In this document: positions 1 to 9,351 of the stretch, one piece after another
How positions within the stretch are numbered: position 1 is the first letter of the stretch
How the letters are laid out: the number at the start of each line of letters is the position of its first letter
NCBI RefSeq assembly: GCF_009363435.1
Contig: NZ_CP045354.1
Location: 2,632,501-2,696,500, forward strand
Origin: Labrenzia sp. THAF82
Lineage (GTDB): Bacteria > Pseudomonadota > Alphaproteobacteria > Rhizobiales > Stappiaceae
Direction: 5' to 3'
DNA: 64,000 nucleotides
Notes under the pieces: generated by a model
Databases searched by the model: none
The model's input: the letters and a program-made list of their open reading frames with translations, nothing else
Told to the model about the DNA's origin: nothing
Translations under genes and position numbers: made by a program

Positions 1-84
1 TCCCGAAATTTTTCTTTGCAATGTAATGTTATAACGGATACGCATTGTGGCATCCGTCAGTCATGTTTTATTCTGGAGTCGATC

Positions 85-1653
85 TTGCCAAAGCGGAAAA
101 ACAAACTTGCAATTGCAGCCTTTGTGGGCATGGGAGCCGTCGCAGCGATGGCCGTTGCAACACCTGCTCAAACAGCTCTTGCGGCCGACAAAAACCTGCG
201 TATTGCTGTGCCTTTCGGCCCAAAGAGCACCGTGCCGGACCCCAGAGCCCGTCAAAACGGATGGCTCAGCAATCGCGCTGGTGTTTCCGAAACGCTGATT
301 GGCCTGGCGCATGACATGACCATGCAGCCAAGGCTTGCCGAGAGCTTCGAAAACGTTTCCCCAACAGAGTGGAAACTGACACTTCGAACCGACGTGAAGT
401 TTCACGATGGCACGCCTATGACAGCAAGCGATGTCAAAGCGTCGTTTGAAAAAATGGATGTGGAGGGTCACCCGGGCCACAATCCGCGCTTGTCAAAGTT
501 GCTTGGGCTGGAAACCATTACGGTGGAGAACGAGAACACATTGGTGTTCAAGACCAAGTCTCCAAATTCCGCATTCCTGTGGTCGCTGACTGAACCTTCA
601 GCTGCCGTGATGAAAGAAGGCACTGATGAGTTGCCGTTGATTGGCACCGGTCCATTTGTTTTTGTTTCTGCCGAAACGGAAAAATCCTATCAGACCAGGA
701 AATTTACAGACTATTGGGGCGGAGAGCCTAAGCTCGACACCATTGTTATGGACGCTCTGTCTGATCCCTCTGTTGCAGCACTCGCCCTGCAAGCCGGAGA
801 CGTGGATCTTGTAACCAATTACCCTGAGCCTGACTTTGCCAAATTGAAGGAGAAGGGGGAGGGGCAGCTATTTTCCAACCCGACCACCCGGCTGTTCTTC
901 TTTCAGGTCCGGACCGCCGATGGTCCACTTTCCAATGATGCCCTTCGCAAGGCGATTTCACTTGGTCTCGACCGCGATACGATCGTTGCAGCTTCGTTGA
1001 GCGGTGTCGGTGGAGAAGTGGCCAACAGTATTTTTCCTGCGTCCATGGCATCTTGGGCAAACACCAATCTTTCACTGCCCTATGCCCCTGAAGAAGCTGC
1101 GGCCCTGCTGGACGAAGCTGGCATCAAGGATACCAATGGCGACGGAAACCGCGAATTGGATGGTGCCGAGATTTCCCTGAAAATTCGCTCCTACGAGGGC
1201 CGTGCTGCCCTGCGTCCGACGCTGGAAATTGCCCAGGCCCTGTTACAGCAGATCGGGATCAAGTCCGAGATTTCCATGGCTGAATATGACGCCAACAACG
1301 AGGCACTCAAGGCAGGTGAAATTCAAATGCACCTTCAAGCCTGGGGGACCGCACCGCTCGGCGATCCTAACTATTTCCCAAGTACGCTTGTTGAATCAGG
1401 GGTTGGATACAATTTTTCCGGCTACTCCAACTCAGAGCTTGATGAGCTTCTAAAAAAGGGCCGGGAGAGCTTCGACGACGAAGTGCGCAAAGGGTATTAC
1501 GACCGCATTCAGGAAATCATCAACGAAGACCTGCCGTTGATCCCGGTGTTTCATAAAACTCAGGTTTCGGTCGGAAACGGAAAAGTGGAAGGACACAAGA
1601 TCCACCCAGCCGAGACTTACCTCGTTACTCCGGATCTCACACTTGCAGACTGA
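85..1653 (+). CDS. ABC transporter substrate-binding protein, family 5 (peptide/opine type)
   Basis: Periplasmic binding protein that would deliver a peptide, opine or similar solute to the ATPases and permeases encoded directly downstream. The protein opens with a basic stretch (KRKNK) and a hydrophobic segment ending near ATALA-type residues, a typical Sec signal peptide. The mature part carries the SBP_bac_5 hallmarks: a 'LAESFENVSPTEWKLTLRTDVKF' type N-lobe and an 'LRKAISLGLDRD' segment. The TTG at 85 is chosen because GGAG lies 6 nt upstream and the signal peptide then starts correctly. The frame stays open to a TTG at 16. The substrate cannot be read from sequence. It is the first gene of a tightly packed operon and the upstream promoter may lie outside the window. 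Confidence 0.88.
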   Translation: MPKRKNKLAIAAFVGMGAVAAMAVATPAQTALAADKNLRIAVPFGPKSTVPDPRARQNGWLSNRAGVSETLIGLAHDMTMQPRLAESFENVSPTEWKLTLRTDVKFHDGTPMTASDVKASFEKMDVEGHPGHNPRLSKLLGLETITVENENTLVFKTKSPNSAFLWSLTEPSAAVMKEGTDELPLIGTGPFVFVSAETEKSYQTRKFTDYWGGEPKLDTIVMDALSDPSVAALALQAGDVDLVTNYPEPDFAKLKEKGEGQLFSNPTTRLFFFQVRTADGPLSNDALRKAISLGLDRDTIVAASLSGVGGEVANSIFPASMASWANTNLSLPYAPEEAAALLDEAGIKDTNGDGNRELDGAEISLKIRSYEGRAALRPTLEIAQALLQQIGIKSEISMAEYDANNEALKAGEIQMHLQAWGTAPLGDPNYFPSTLVESGVGYNFSGYSNSELDELLKKGRESFDDEVRKGYYDRIQEIINEDLPLIPVFHKTQVSVGNGKVEGHKIHPAETYLVTPDLTLAD

Positions 1654-2446
1654 AGCAAAAAACCTTCTGAAAGTGCAGAACCTGTCGGCCCATATCGGTC
1701 GGCAGGTGGTGCTTGATGATGTGAGTTTCGATGTCGAAAAGGGCGAATGCGTCGCAATTGTCGGAGGTTCGGGAGCCGGTAAATCAACACTTTTGCGTTG
1801 CCTGATGGGGTTGCGACGCCCGGCGGAACCAGTTGGTGGGTTTTTGACCTTTGATGGAGTGACGAGGGAATTCGGATCCGCAGGCCGCACCGGAAAGCCG
1901 AAGGGCATCGCCTATGTCCCTCAGAACCCGGACCATGGTTTTGACCCGCTCAAACGCCTCCAGTGGCAATGGCGCCAGACTGCCCGTGCCGTTACCGGAA
2001 GCAAGGAATTTTCCGCCTTGCAACAAGAGCTCCTGAGAGAACTTGGACTTGGCTCCTTCCATGGCCGGTTTCCTCATCAATGGAGCCGTGGCATGCAGCA
2101 GCGTCTGCTGGTGGGAATGGCACTTCTCGGTGAACCGAGTTTGCTGATCCTCGATGAGCCTACTTCGGCATTGGATCCATTGATTGCCGCCCAGGTTCTG
2201 AGGTCAGTCATGGCTTATGCCCACAAGCATGAAGTTGCGCTTTTGATTGTCACACATGATCTGGCGTTGGCAGCGCAACATGCAAACCGCACAGCGATCA
2301 TGACGTCTGGTCAGGTTGTGGAATTCGGTGAAACCCGAGAATTGCTACGCGCACCAGAAACAACGTATGGGCAATTGCTGGTAAATCATCGCGACTGGAA
2401 CTTTTCCGTACACCAAAAAGCGGCAGATTCCGTCGCCGCCGAATAA
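1643..2446 (+). CDS. ABC transporter ATP-binding protein (DppD/OppD type)
   Basis: Cytoplasmic ATPase of the peptide-type importer. Walker A is GGSGAGKS at residues 41-48. A signature-like motif 'WSRGMQQRLLVG' is followed by Walker B 'LLILDEPTSALDP' and the switch His in 'IVTHDLALA'. The signature has SRGMQ instead of canonical SGGQ, which is common in OppD-type subunits. At 267 residues it is shorter than typical OppD (about 320) and has no obvious C-terminal oligopeptide extension. The reading frame begins with TTG inside the end of the SBP gene (11-nt overlap). A GTG at 1673 is an alternative start. The overlap indicates translational coupling. Confidence 0.85.
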   Translation: MQTEAKNLLKVQNLSAHIGRQVVLDDVSFDVEKGECVAIVGGSGAGKSTLLRCLMGLRRPAEPVGGFLTFDGVTREFGSAGRTGKPKGIAYVPQNPDHGFDPLKRLQWQWRQTARAVTGSKEFSALQQELLRELGLGSFHGRFPHQWSRGMQQRLLVGMALLGEPSLLILDEPTSALDPLIAAQVLRSVMAYAHKHEVALLIVTHDLALAAQHANRTAIMTSGQVVEFGETRELLRAPETTYGQLLVNHRDWNFSVHQKAADSVAAE

Positions 2447-2455
2447 TTTAGTCAA

Positions 2456-3262
2456 ATGCTTCGTGTCGAAAAACTGCAATTGCAACTGCACGGTAAATCG
2501 ATTTTGGAGGAAGTCTCCTTCGATCTGCCGCGGGGACAAACACTTTGTATTGTCGGCGAAAGCGGCTCAGGAAAGAGCAGCCTACTGCGTGCCGTGAACG
2601 GACTGATGCCTGCGACGTTCGACAGCCTTATGTTCCGGCCGAAAAATGGTCCTGCCATTTCGCTTAAGGAATATTGGAAGGGGCGTGTGGGATTGCCCGG
2701 CAGTCGGTGGGTGATGCAGGACCCGCTCTCCGCCCTTAATCCGAAGTTGCCGCTTGGCCTCTCGATCGGCGAGAGCGTTTTTGCTCAAAAGCTGAAGCCC
2801 CTGGAACTCAAGGCGGCCATATCGGCGGCACTTGCCGATGTTGAACTGCCTGCGGAAATGGCAAAGCGACGTCCTGCACAGGTTTCCATGGGTCAGGCAC
2901 AGCGGGCGTGTCTCGCACGCGCGCTGATTGCTCGCCCGGACCTGATTTTTTTCGATGAACCACTGAGCGCGCTTGATGCCATTGTACAAAAGCAGATCGC
3001 CGCGACAATGAAGCGGATACAGACACGGTTTGACATCACCTTTGTGATTGTGACTCACGATCTCGGGTTCGCTGCAGCTTATGCAGATCACATGCTTGTT
3101 TTGCGTGGCGGCAAGGTTGAGGCCAATCAGTCTGCCGAGATGTTTTTCCAAGCTCCCGAAAGCGACTATTGCCGAGAATTGATTGCGGCTGCCCACGAAT
3201 TGGGAGGTTTGCCGGAAACCGTTGCGAAAGTGTCTGGATCAAAGGCCGCAATATCATGCTGA
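2456..3262 (+). CDS. ABC transporter ATP-binding protein (DppF/OppF type)
   Basis: Second ATPase of the importer. Walker A GESGSGKS is at residues 34-41, the Q-loop lies in 'WVMQDPLSALNP', the signature is 'VSMGQAQRACLARAL', Walker B is 'LIFFDEPLSALD' and the switch His is in 'IVTHDLGFA'. The 268-residue length is typical for a compact nucleotide-binding subunit. It starts 9 nt after the first ATPase and its TGA overlaps the ATG of the following permease. It presumably forms a heterodimer with the preceding ATPase on the two permeases. Confidence 0.87.
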   Translation: MLRVEKLQLQLHGKSILEEVSFDLPRGQTLCIVGESGSGKSSLLRAVNGLMPATFDSLMFRPKNGPAISLKEYWKGRVGLPGSRWVMQDPLSALNPKLPLGLSIGESVFAQKLKPLELKAAISAALADVELPAEMAKRRPAQVSMGQAQRACLARALIARPDLIFFDEPLSALDAIVQKQIAATMKRIQTRFDITFVIVTHDLGFAAAYADHMLVLRGGKVEANQSAEMFFQAPESDYCRELIAAAHELGGLPETVAKVSGSKAAISC

Positions 3263-4263
3263 ATACCAGATCGAAGGTAGTCGCCTTCATTCTTGCGCTG
3301 GGCCGTCGTCTTGCAGGGCTGCTGTGTGTTCTGTTTGGCGTCAGCCTCATCACTTTTACCATGACGTATTTTGCGCCCGGTGATAAAGCCTCAGCGATTG
3401 CACATGCTCGCTACCCGGATGTGCAAGGGTTTCCGCCAGAAATTCTGGATGGAATCCGCGAAGAATTCTCGCTGAACGAACCTTTTTTTGTCCAGTTCTT
3501 TCAATGGCTTTATCGTTTTATCCAGGGGGACTTCGGGAACTCCTTTGCTTCAAATACGCCGGTGTGGGACATATTTGTCGGCAATGCAGCTGAAACACTT
3601 TCGCTGACGGCAACAGCTCTTGTTATTGGGCTGTTTTTCGCGTTCGCACTGAGTTCGATCGCAGTCTGGCGACCTGGCAGCATGTTTGACAGGGCATCTG
3701 TTGCTTTGGCATCGATCGGCGCGGCCATGCCGAATTATTGGCTCGGTCTGTTGTTGATCTTGCTGTTTGCCGCGCATCTGAACTGGCTTCCAGCATACGG
3801 AACCGGATCGCCATCGCATTTGGTTCTGCCGGCTCTCACGCTTGCATTCTGGATCACTGCATCACAGACACGGCTTCTGCGTGCGTTTTTTCTTGAAGCA
3901 AAAGCTGCTCCATACATCGAAACGCTTCGACTGCGCGGCGTCAGCGAAGCCGAAATCTTCTGGCGACACATTCTTCGTCACGCGTCGGTTCCGGCGCTCA
4001 CCATGATCGGCTTGGATATTGCCAGTCTCCTTGAGGGGACGGTCATTGTTGAGTTGACATTCGCGCGCGGAGGCATCGGATCGCTTCTGGCGGGATCCGT
4101 TTTGTCTCGCGACTACCCTATGGTTCTGTTCCTGGTGCTGTTTTCGGCGCTGGTTTATGTCTTCATCAATTCAATGATTGAAATCCTTCAAGAAATCATG
4201 GACCCGCGAGTTTCCATCTGGTCCCATCAACAGGCTGTTTCTTCCGGTGAGGCACGATCATGA
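3256..4263 (+). CDS. ABC transporter permease, DppB/OppB type
   Basis: Inner-membrane permease of the importer, 335 residues. A first hydrophobic helix ('LAGLLCVLFGVSLITFTMTYFAPGD') is followed by the family's periplasmic segment with 'GDFGNSF', then further membrane spans and the EAA loop ('LRLRGVSEAEIFWRHILRHASVPALTMIGLD') that contacts the ATPases. The ATG at 3256 overlaps the stop of the preceding ATPase and removes an upstream extension rich in charged and Cys residues. The TGA overlaps the ATG of the next permease, so the genes are translationally coupled. Confidence 0.88.
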   Translation: MLNTRSKVVAFILALGRRLAGLLCVLFGVSLITFTMTYFAPGDKASAIAHARYPDVQGFPPEILDGIREEFSLNEPFFVQFFQWLYRFIQGDFGNSFASNTPVWDIFVGNAAETLSLTATALVIGLFFAFALSSIAVWRPGSMFDRASVALASIGAAMPNYWLGLLLILLFAAHLNWLPAYGTGSPSHLVLPALTLAFWITASQTRLLRAFFLEAKAAPYIETLRLRGVSEAEIFWRHILRHASVPALTMIGLDIASLLEGTVIVELTFARGGIGSLLAGSVLSRDYPMVLFLVLFSALVYVFINSMIEILQEIMDPRVSIWSHQQAVSSGEARS

Positions 4264-5138
4264 CGGTGCAGGCGGATGTGGGTTTTCTGGAAGCAGTGGA
4301 CACTCTAAAGTCGAAACAGGAACTGGATCTGAAACGGTTTCTCATCCGGCTTGGACTTTCACTTCTGATCTTTCTGTTTGCCGTTGCCGCAGGCTTCTTG
4401 CTGTCGCCTTACGCTCCGAATGAACCCAATTTTCTGTAACGGCTGTCACCACCGTCCACAAGCCATTGGCTAGGCACGGATCAGCTTGGAAGAGATGTTG
4501 CGACAAGACTGCTTTATGGTGGTGTCTGGTCGATAGGACTGGCATTTCTCATTACGATTGTCGGCGCGATTGTGGGAACAGCAATCGGTCTAGTTGCGGG
4601 TCATTTCGGGCGGGCTGCCGATGTGACACTGATGCGGGTCACCGACAGTTTTTTTGCGTTTCCGGAATTGATAGCAGCGGTCACGATCGCAGGTGTTCTG
4701 GGACCAAGCACCACAAATATGGTGTTGGCGCTGATATTGGTTGGCTGGATGAAGTTTACCCGTTTGGTACGCAGTCTTAGTGTTGATCTGGCGCACCGAG
4801 ATTTCGTTGTGCAGGCCAGGCTGAACGGACTGCCTTCCTACCGAATTCTATGGCGTCACATCTTGCCGAATATCGGGCCAAGTCTGCTGGTGCTTTGGAC
4901 CAATGCCTGGTCCAGAACCATTTTGTCCATTTCCGGACTGAGTTTCCTGGGATTTGGAGTTCAGCCCCCGAATGCGGAATGGGGGGCAATGTTGCTGGAT
5001 GGCAAGGCCTACATGCAAACGGCTCCATTTCTGATGATCTTTCCGGGACTTGCGATCCTCGTCGCCGTTCTTTCCATCAATTTAACCGGGGACCGGTTGC
5101 GTGACCTCCTGGGCAGCAACGGGGTCGCAGCGGACTAG
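4260..5138 (+). pseudogene. ABC transporter permease, DppC/OppC type, interrupted by an in-frame TAA
   Basis: Read from the ATG at 4260 the frame encodes a DppC-like N-terminus with one membrane helix (FLIRLGLSLLIFLFAVAAGF) and the family motif 'SPYAPNEPNFL'. It then meets TAA at 4437-4439 (codon 60). The same frame continues without shift as 'RLSPPSTSHWLGTDQLGRDV', the canonical DppC segment, through the EAA loop ('ARLNGLPSYRILWRHILPNIGPS') to 5138. One C-to-T change (CAA to TAA, Gln) would explain the break. It may be a true nonsense mutation, a strain polymorphism or a sequencing error. All other operon genes are intact. A downstream ATG at 4572 could give only a fragment lacking the first helix. 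Confidence 0.85.
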
Positions 5139-5140
5139 CC

Positions 5141-6034
5141 ATGACCATGGATTTCAAGGGAATTGGCCTGCGGGTTGGAGCAACCGTGTTTTTCACGCTT
5201 ATGGTGCTCTTCATCAAATGGCTTTCTGACGCTGTTCCGGTTGGTCAGGTCGTTTTTTTCCGCAGTGCATTTGCGTTGATCCCTTTGGTCCTGTTTTTGA
5301 TGTGGACACGGGAATTCCCGTCAGGCCTTAAAACCAGGCGTCCGGGAAGCCATGTCGCACGTTGCGTTCTGGGCTGTCTTGCGATGTTCGCAAGCTTTGC
5401 CAGTCTGAAATATCTGCCTTTGTCCCACGCTTCGATCATCGGCTATCTGGCACCTGTCCTCGCGGTAGTTCTGGCTGCAATTTTCCTTCGCGAGGTTGTC
5501 AGCAGTGTGCGCTGGTTCGGCGTTCTGTTCGGCTTTGTCGGAGTGCTTGTTCTCGTTCTTCCAACGGCTTCTGCTGCCGACCTGGACAACGCTTATCTGC
5601 TCGGCGTCGGCCTTGCCTTGGCAATGGCGGTGCTGACAGCTGGCGCAAAGGTTCAAATCAGAAGTCTGGCGTTGACTGAAAACGCAGGTGCGATCGCATT
5701 CTATTTCGCGCTGACCTGCACCATTGCCGGTCTTGCAACCCTGCCACTGGGGTGGACAACTCCGACCTGGAACCAGCTTGGGCTTTTGGTTTGCACGGGA
5801 TTTGCGGGTGGTATTGCGCACATCATGATGACCCTCAGCTATCAATACAGCGAGGTTTCCAAGCTGGCCGCGTTTGAATACCTGTCACTTGTTTTTGCCG
5901 TCATCGCGGACGCACTGTTCTTCGATATCCTGCCTGCTCCTGCATTTTATGCCGCTGCAGCCTTGATCATCGTGGCGACATTTGTCGTCGCTCTGAAAGA
6001 CGGACGCCGGAAACTGGAGGCCGCAGCAAGGTGA
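5141..6034 (+). CDS. EamA/DMT-family membrane transporter
   Basis: 297-residue integral membrane protein of the drug/metabolite transporter superfamily, with about ten hydrophobic segments arranged as two EamA repeats. Features include 'FFRSAFALIPLVLFL' near residue 45, 'YLPLSHASIIGYLAPVLAVVLAAIFLRE' in the first repeat and 'EYLSLVFAVIADALFFDILP' in the second. Members export amino acids, metabolites or drugs; the substrate here is unknown. It starts 2 nt after the interrupted permease and clearly belongs to the same transcript, so exporter and importer would be co-expressed. The ATG at 5141 is taken; an ATG two codons later is possible. Confidence 0.88.
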   Translation: MTMDFKGIGLRVGATVFFTLMVLFIKWLSDAVPVGQVVFFRSAFALIPLVLFLMWTREFPSGLKTRRPGSHVARCVLGCLAMFASFASLKYLPLSHASIIGYLAPVLAVVLAAIFLREVVSSVRWFGVLFGFVGVLVLVLPTASAADLDNAYLLGVGLALAMAVLTAGAKVQIRSLALTENAGAIAFYFALTCTIAGLATLPLGWTTPTWNQLGLLVCTGFAGGIAHIMMTLSYQYSEVSKLAAFEYLSLVFAVIADALFFDILPAPAFYAAAALIIVATFVVALKDGRRKLEAAAR

Positions 6035-6510
6035 AATGGCAAAGGGACCAATGCCGTCAGTCCTCAGGTTTTCGATGCAAGTTCAATCTGCCGTAAATAC
6101 TCGCAAAACACTCGGTTGCTCGACTGTTTCAGAGAGAGCGCCCAATGCAATTGTGTCGACTCGGCAGAAATCTTTCTTACGAGCGGTCACGAACCGGATC
6201 TGAGGCAGGTTCTGTGAATTGCACCGGGAGCGCCGGTTATCAATTTTCCGGAAGAGCCCGAGTTCCGACCGTTGACGTGTCCTAATGTGTCAAAGGAGAC
6301 TTCGCTGCTTGTGCGTTTTAGTGGCGTCAATTCCCGCACTCGGCCCCAATAAAATGCTGCAACTGCTGTTTCACTTATGATGTATATTGAAGATTCTGAC
6401 GGGCTGTAGTCAATTTCATATTATGATTGATATCTATCTCATATGATGCTTTGTTGCAGTCAGAAACATCAACAATACTTGGCTACTGATATTCTCTGGG
6501 AGGGAGAACA
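6035..6510. other. 476-bp intergenic region upstream of the TAXI-TRAP operon
   Basis: No coding frame here looks real. The left part is of normal composition. The right part (about 6365-6480) is AT-rich and holds the candidate palindromes at 6416-6426 and 6439-6446 and presumably the promoter of the TRAP operon. No clear intrinsic terminator for the EamA gene was seen. Confidence 0.6.
6416..6446. promoter_or_regulatory. Candidate GntR operators upstream of the TAXI-TRAP genes
   Basis: Two palindromes sit here: TCATA-T-TATGA (6416-6426) and TCATATGA (6439-6446). The first lies in a segment nearly identical to one around 10143-10155 upstream of the GntR gene, 16 of 18 positions matching by eye. 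The spacing to the binding-protein start (65-95 bp) suits a promoter-proximal operator. Assignment to this regulator is inference. Confidence 0.5.
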
Positions 6511-7467
6511 ATGAAGAACCTGCTAAAGTCGTTGGCATTGGCATCTGTTGCAGCCACGCTTGCAACGTCGGTGTCTGCACAAGAACGTATTACCTACAAG
6601 TCCGCGAAAACCACTTCATCCTATTACCAGATGGGCGTTCAGATCGCGGAGGCGATGCAAGCGGGTACCGATGGTGGAGTTGTCGTGACAGTTGAAGAGA
6701 GCCAGGGCTCTGTTCAAAATGTCATGGAGGTTCGTGCTCGCGGTGGCGACTATGTGTTCACCACACCCCCAGCTCTGGTCGGTCTCGCACAAGGCGGCAA
6801 AGCCATGTTCGAGGGGAAGGGCGACCCGTCGTTTGAGACTATCCGCGCTCTCTTCCCAATTCCGTCTCTGACCATGCATTTTGTCATGTCGGCTGATAGC
6901 GGAGTTGAGACCTTTGAAGACCTGGAAGGAAAGACAATCCTGCTCGGAAGCGGGTCTTTTGGCGCGCGTGAAGGTGAAAAATACCTCGGTCTCTTTGGCC
7001 TCGAAGGCAAAGTCACGCTTGCAGATTCCGAGCTTTCCAATGCAGTTTCGGCTTTGAAAAACGGGCAAATTGACGGGTTTGTGACCGCCGGCTCTTACCC
7101 GGCTCCCAATGTGATTGAGGCAGCCGCTTCAACCGGCGTGCGTGTTCTGTCATTGAGCGACGAGCAAGTCGCAGCAACCAAGCGAACGCCTTTGACCATA
7201 CCGGCTGGAACTTACGCCGGTCAGGATGCGGATATTTCAACAACGTCCTTGCCTGTTGTTGCCTACACAACCACCGCGATGAGCGACGATACCGCCTATC
7301 TCCTCACAAAGACCTTCTGGGAACAGAAGAGCGAATTGGGCAGTGCGGCAGCGTGGTGGAATGGCATCAGCCCGGACATGATCTCAAACATCACCACGGA
7401 AATTCATCCTGGTGCCATTCGCTACTACGAAGAGGTCGGTGCACCGTTGACCGACGCCCATCGTTAA
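6511..7467 (+). CDS. TAXI family TRAP transporter solute-binding subunit
   Basis: 318-residue secreted binding protein with a Sec signal peptide (MKNLLKSLALASVAATLATSVSA, cleavage near residue 23). The mature sequence has the TAXI-family pattern: 'YQMGVQIAEAMQ', a 'VTVEESQGSVQNVMEVRARGGDYVF' segment early, 'FEDLEGKTILLGSGSFGARE' in the middle and a C-terminal 'HPGAIRYYEEVG'. A strong Shine-Dalgarno (GGGAGGGAG) precedes the ATG. It would capture an organic acid or amino-acid-like ligand for the fused permease encoded 55 bp downstream. Earlier genes do not join this transcript, because a 476-bp regulatory region intervenes. Confidence 0.9.
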   Translation: MKNLLKSLALASVAATLATSVSAQERITYKSAKTTSSYYQMGVQIAEAMQAGTDGGVVVTVEESQGSVQNVMEVRARGGDYVFTTPPALVGLAQGGKAMFEGKGDPSFETIRALFPIPSLTMHFVMSADSGVETFEDLEGKTILLGSGSFGAREGEKYLGLFGLEGKVTLADSELSNAVSALKNGQIDGFVTAGSYPAPNVIEAAASTGVRVLSLSDEQVAATKRTPLTIPAGTYAGQDADISTTSLPVVAYTTTAMSDDTAYLLTKTFWEQKSELGSAAAWWNGISPDMISNITTEIHPGAIRYYEEVGAPLTDAHR

Positions 7468-7522
7468 GTGAAAGAGCGCGCCCGGTCTCCTTGCCGGGCG
7501 TGGCTTCGAAGCACATCCTCTC

Positions 7523-9295
7523 ATGACATATACTCGTTCACATCTCGTCTGGGCTGCACTCGGACTGTTGATGATTGTTGCTCACCTGGGCCTGATTTTC
7601 TATGGCCTGGTTCCAAATCTCGTCGCCAGGCCACTGCACCTGGCTTTGATCCTGCCGTGGGTGTTTCTTTATTCCGCCCAGTCAAGATTTGAAGTCTCCT
7701 TGGGAGCCGTTCTGACCGTCCTGGGTATCGGGTGTTGTGTCTGGATCGCATTGAACCATCAGGATCTGAAAAACCAATACGGCTTCCTTGAAGGAACCGG
7801 TCAGAAAATCATGGCTTTCCTTCTGCTTGGCCTCGTGCTTGAGGCGGCACGACGCATGATCGGCTGGCCATTGCCAACGGTTGCCGCACTGATGCTTGCC
7901 TATGGTCTTTTTGGCAATCACATACCCGGACAGTTTGGTCATTCCGGCACACCGCTGCCGAGTTTCCTCGGCACGCTCACCATCGCCGAAGGCGGGCTTT
8001 GGGGCAGTCTTACCGGCGTTTCCGTTGGCGTTGTTTCGGTTTTTGTGATTTTCGGTGCGGTTCTGAATGCCGGCGAAGCCGGGCAGGGGTTCATGAACCT
8101 TGCAGCTGGTGCCGCCGGACGTCTGAAAGGTGGTGCTGCTAAAGTGTCGGTACTGTCTTCGGCACTTTTTGGATCAATTTCCGGATCAGCGTCGGCAAAT
8201 GTCGCTTCAACCGGTGCCGTCACTTTGCCGGCGATGACCAAGCTGGGCTATCCGAAGCGACTGGCAGCCGCCGTCGAGGCCGTAGCTTCTTCAGGTGGCC
8301 AAATCATGCCTCCGCTCATGGGAGCGGGCGCATTTGTGATGGTTGAGCTGACCGGTGTGCCATACACCGACATCATGTTTGCGGCGCTCTTGCCCGCGAT
8401 CCTCTTCTTCTTTGCCGTGTGGGTCGGCATCGACGCCTATGCCACGCGCTACGATCTGAAGGGCATCCCGGATGATGAACGCCCCAGTCGGCGTGACATC
8501 TTCATCACGTCGTGTTTCTTCGCCGTGCCTTTTGCCGTGTTGCTGATTTCGATGTTCGCTCTGAAATTCACGCCGCAATATTCGGCTGCCCTCGCGATTT
8601 TTGCAGGTTTGTTTGCTCTTCTCTTTAACGGTAAGACCGGGCTCGATCTCAAACTGGGCACAGAGCGGCTTGGCAATGCCTGTATCAATGCGGGCCGACA
8701 AATCGCTATGATCGGCTCCATCATCATTTGCGCTGCCATCGTCATCGGTGTGCTTGGTATCACCGGGCTTGGCGTGAAGCTCACCTCCTTCATCGTGTCA
8801 GGTTCCGGCGGGCTTTTGTGGCCGTCGCTTTTGCTGACTGCCCTTGCGTGCCTGCTTCTGGGCATGGAAGTGCCGACGACCGCCGCCTATGTCATTTGTG
8901 TTTCAGTTGCCGGACCCGCACTGATCGATCTCGGGCTTGAACCGTTGCAAGCCCACCTTTTTGTCTTCTGGTTTGCGCTCTTGTCGACCATCACACCACC
9001 TGTTTGTGGCGCGGTCTTCATTGCGTCCGGGATGATCGGCGAAAACTGGCTGAAGGTTGCAGCCAGCGCGATGGCCTTGGGTATTGGCCTCTATTTCATT
9101 CCTCTTGGAATGATCGCAAACCCCGAGATCATTGCCTTGAAGCTGAATATGGGCGGCGCACTGGGCGCACTGGTTCAAATGGGCATCGGCCTTGGGTGTT
9201 TGTCCTTCGCGATTATCTCAAAATTCAACATTGCGATCAGAGCAATCCTGCTGGTTGCGGGGCTTGGCATCTTCTTTATTCGCTTGTTGGCGTGA
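7523..9295 (+). CDS. TRAP transporter fused permease (DctQ-DctM fusion)
   Basis: 590-residue inner-membrane protein. The N-terminal third has about four to five hydrophobic segments equivalent to a DctQ small subunit. The rest has the DctM large-subunit pattern, including 'GSISGSASANVASTGAVTLPAM', 'GGQIMPPLMGAGAFVMVELTGVPY' and 'GMEVPTTAAYVICVSVAGPALI'. This fused architecture is the usual partner of TAXI binding proteins. TRAP permeases use a sodium gradient rather than ATP. The gene follows its binding protein by 55 bp and is the last gene of the two-gene operon; the next gene is convergent. Confidence 0.92.
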   Translation: MTYTRSHLVWAALGLLMIVAHLGLIFYGLVPNLVARPLHLALILPWVFLYSAQSRFEVSLGAVLTVLGIGCCVWIALNHQDLKNQYGFLEGTGQKIMAFLLLGLVLEAARRMIGWPLPTVAALMLAYGLFGNHIPGQFGHSGTPLPSFLGTLTIAEGGLWGSLTGVSVGVVSVFVIFGAVLNAGEAGQGFMNLAAGAAGRLKGGAAKVSVLSSALFGSISGSASANVASTGAVTLPAMTKLGYPKRLAAAVEAVASSGGQIMPPLMGAGAFVMVELTGVPYTDIMFAALLPAILFFFAVWVGIDAYATRYDLKGIPDDERPSRRDIFITSCFFAVPFAVLLISMFALKFTPQYSAALAIFAGLFALLFNGKTGLDLKLGTERLGNACINAGRQIAMIGSIIICAAIVIGVLGITGLGVKLTSFIVSGSGGLLWPSLLLTALACLLLGMEVPTTAAYVICVSVAGPALIDLGLEPLQAHLFVFWFALLSTITPPVCGAVFIASGMIGENWLKVAASAMALGIGLYFIPLGMIANPEIIALKLNMGGALGALVQMGIGLGCLSFAIISKFNIAIRAILLVAGLGIFFIRLLA

Positions 9296-9351
9296 GAAAT
9301 TGCAGGCTTGGCCAGTTGACTTGAGTGCAACGTCTGCTGGCCTCGCTTCGC

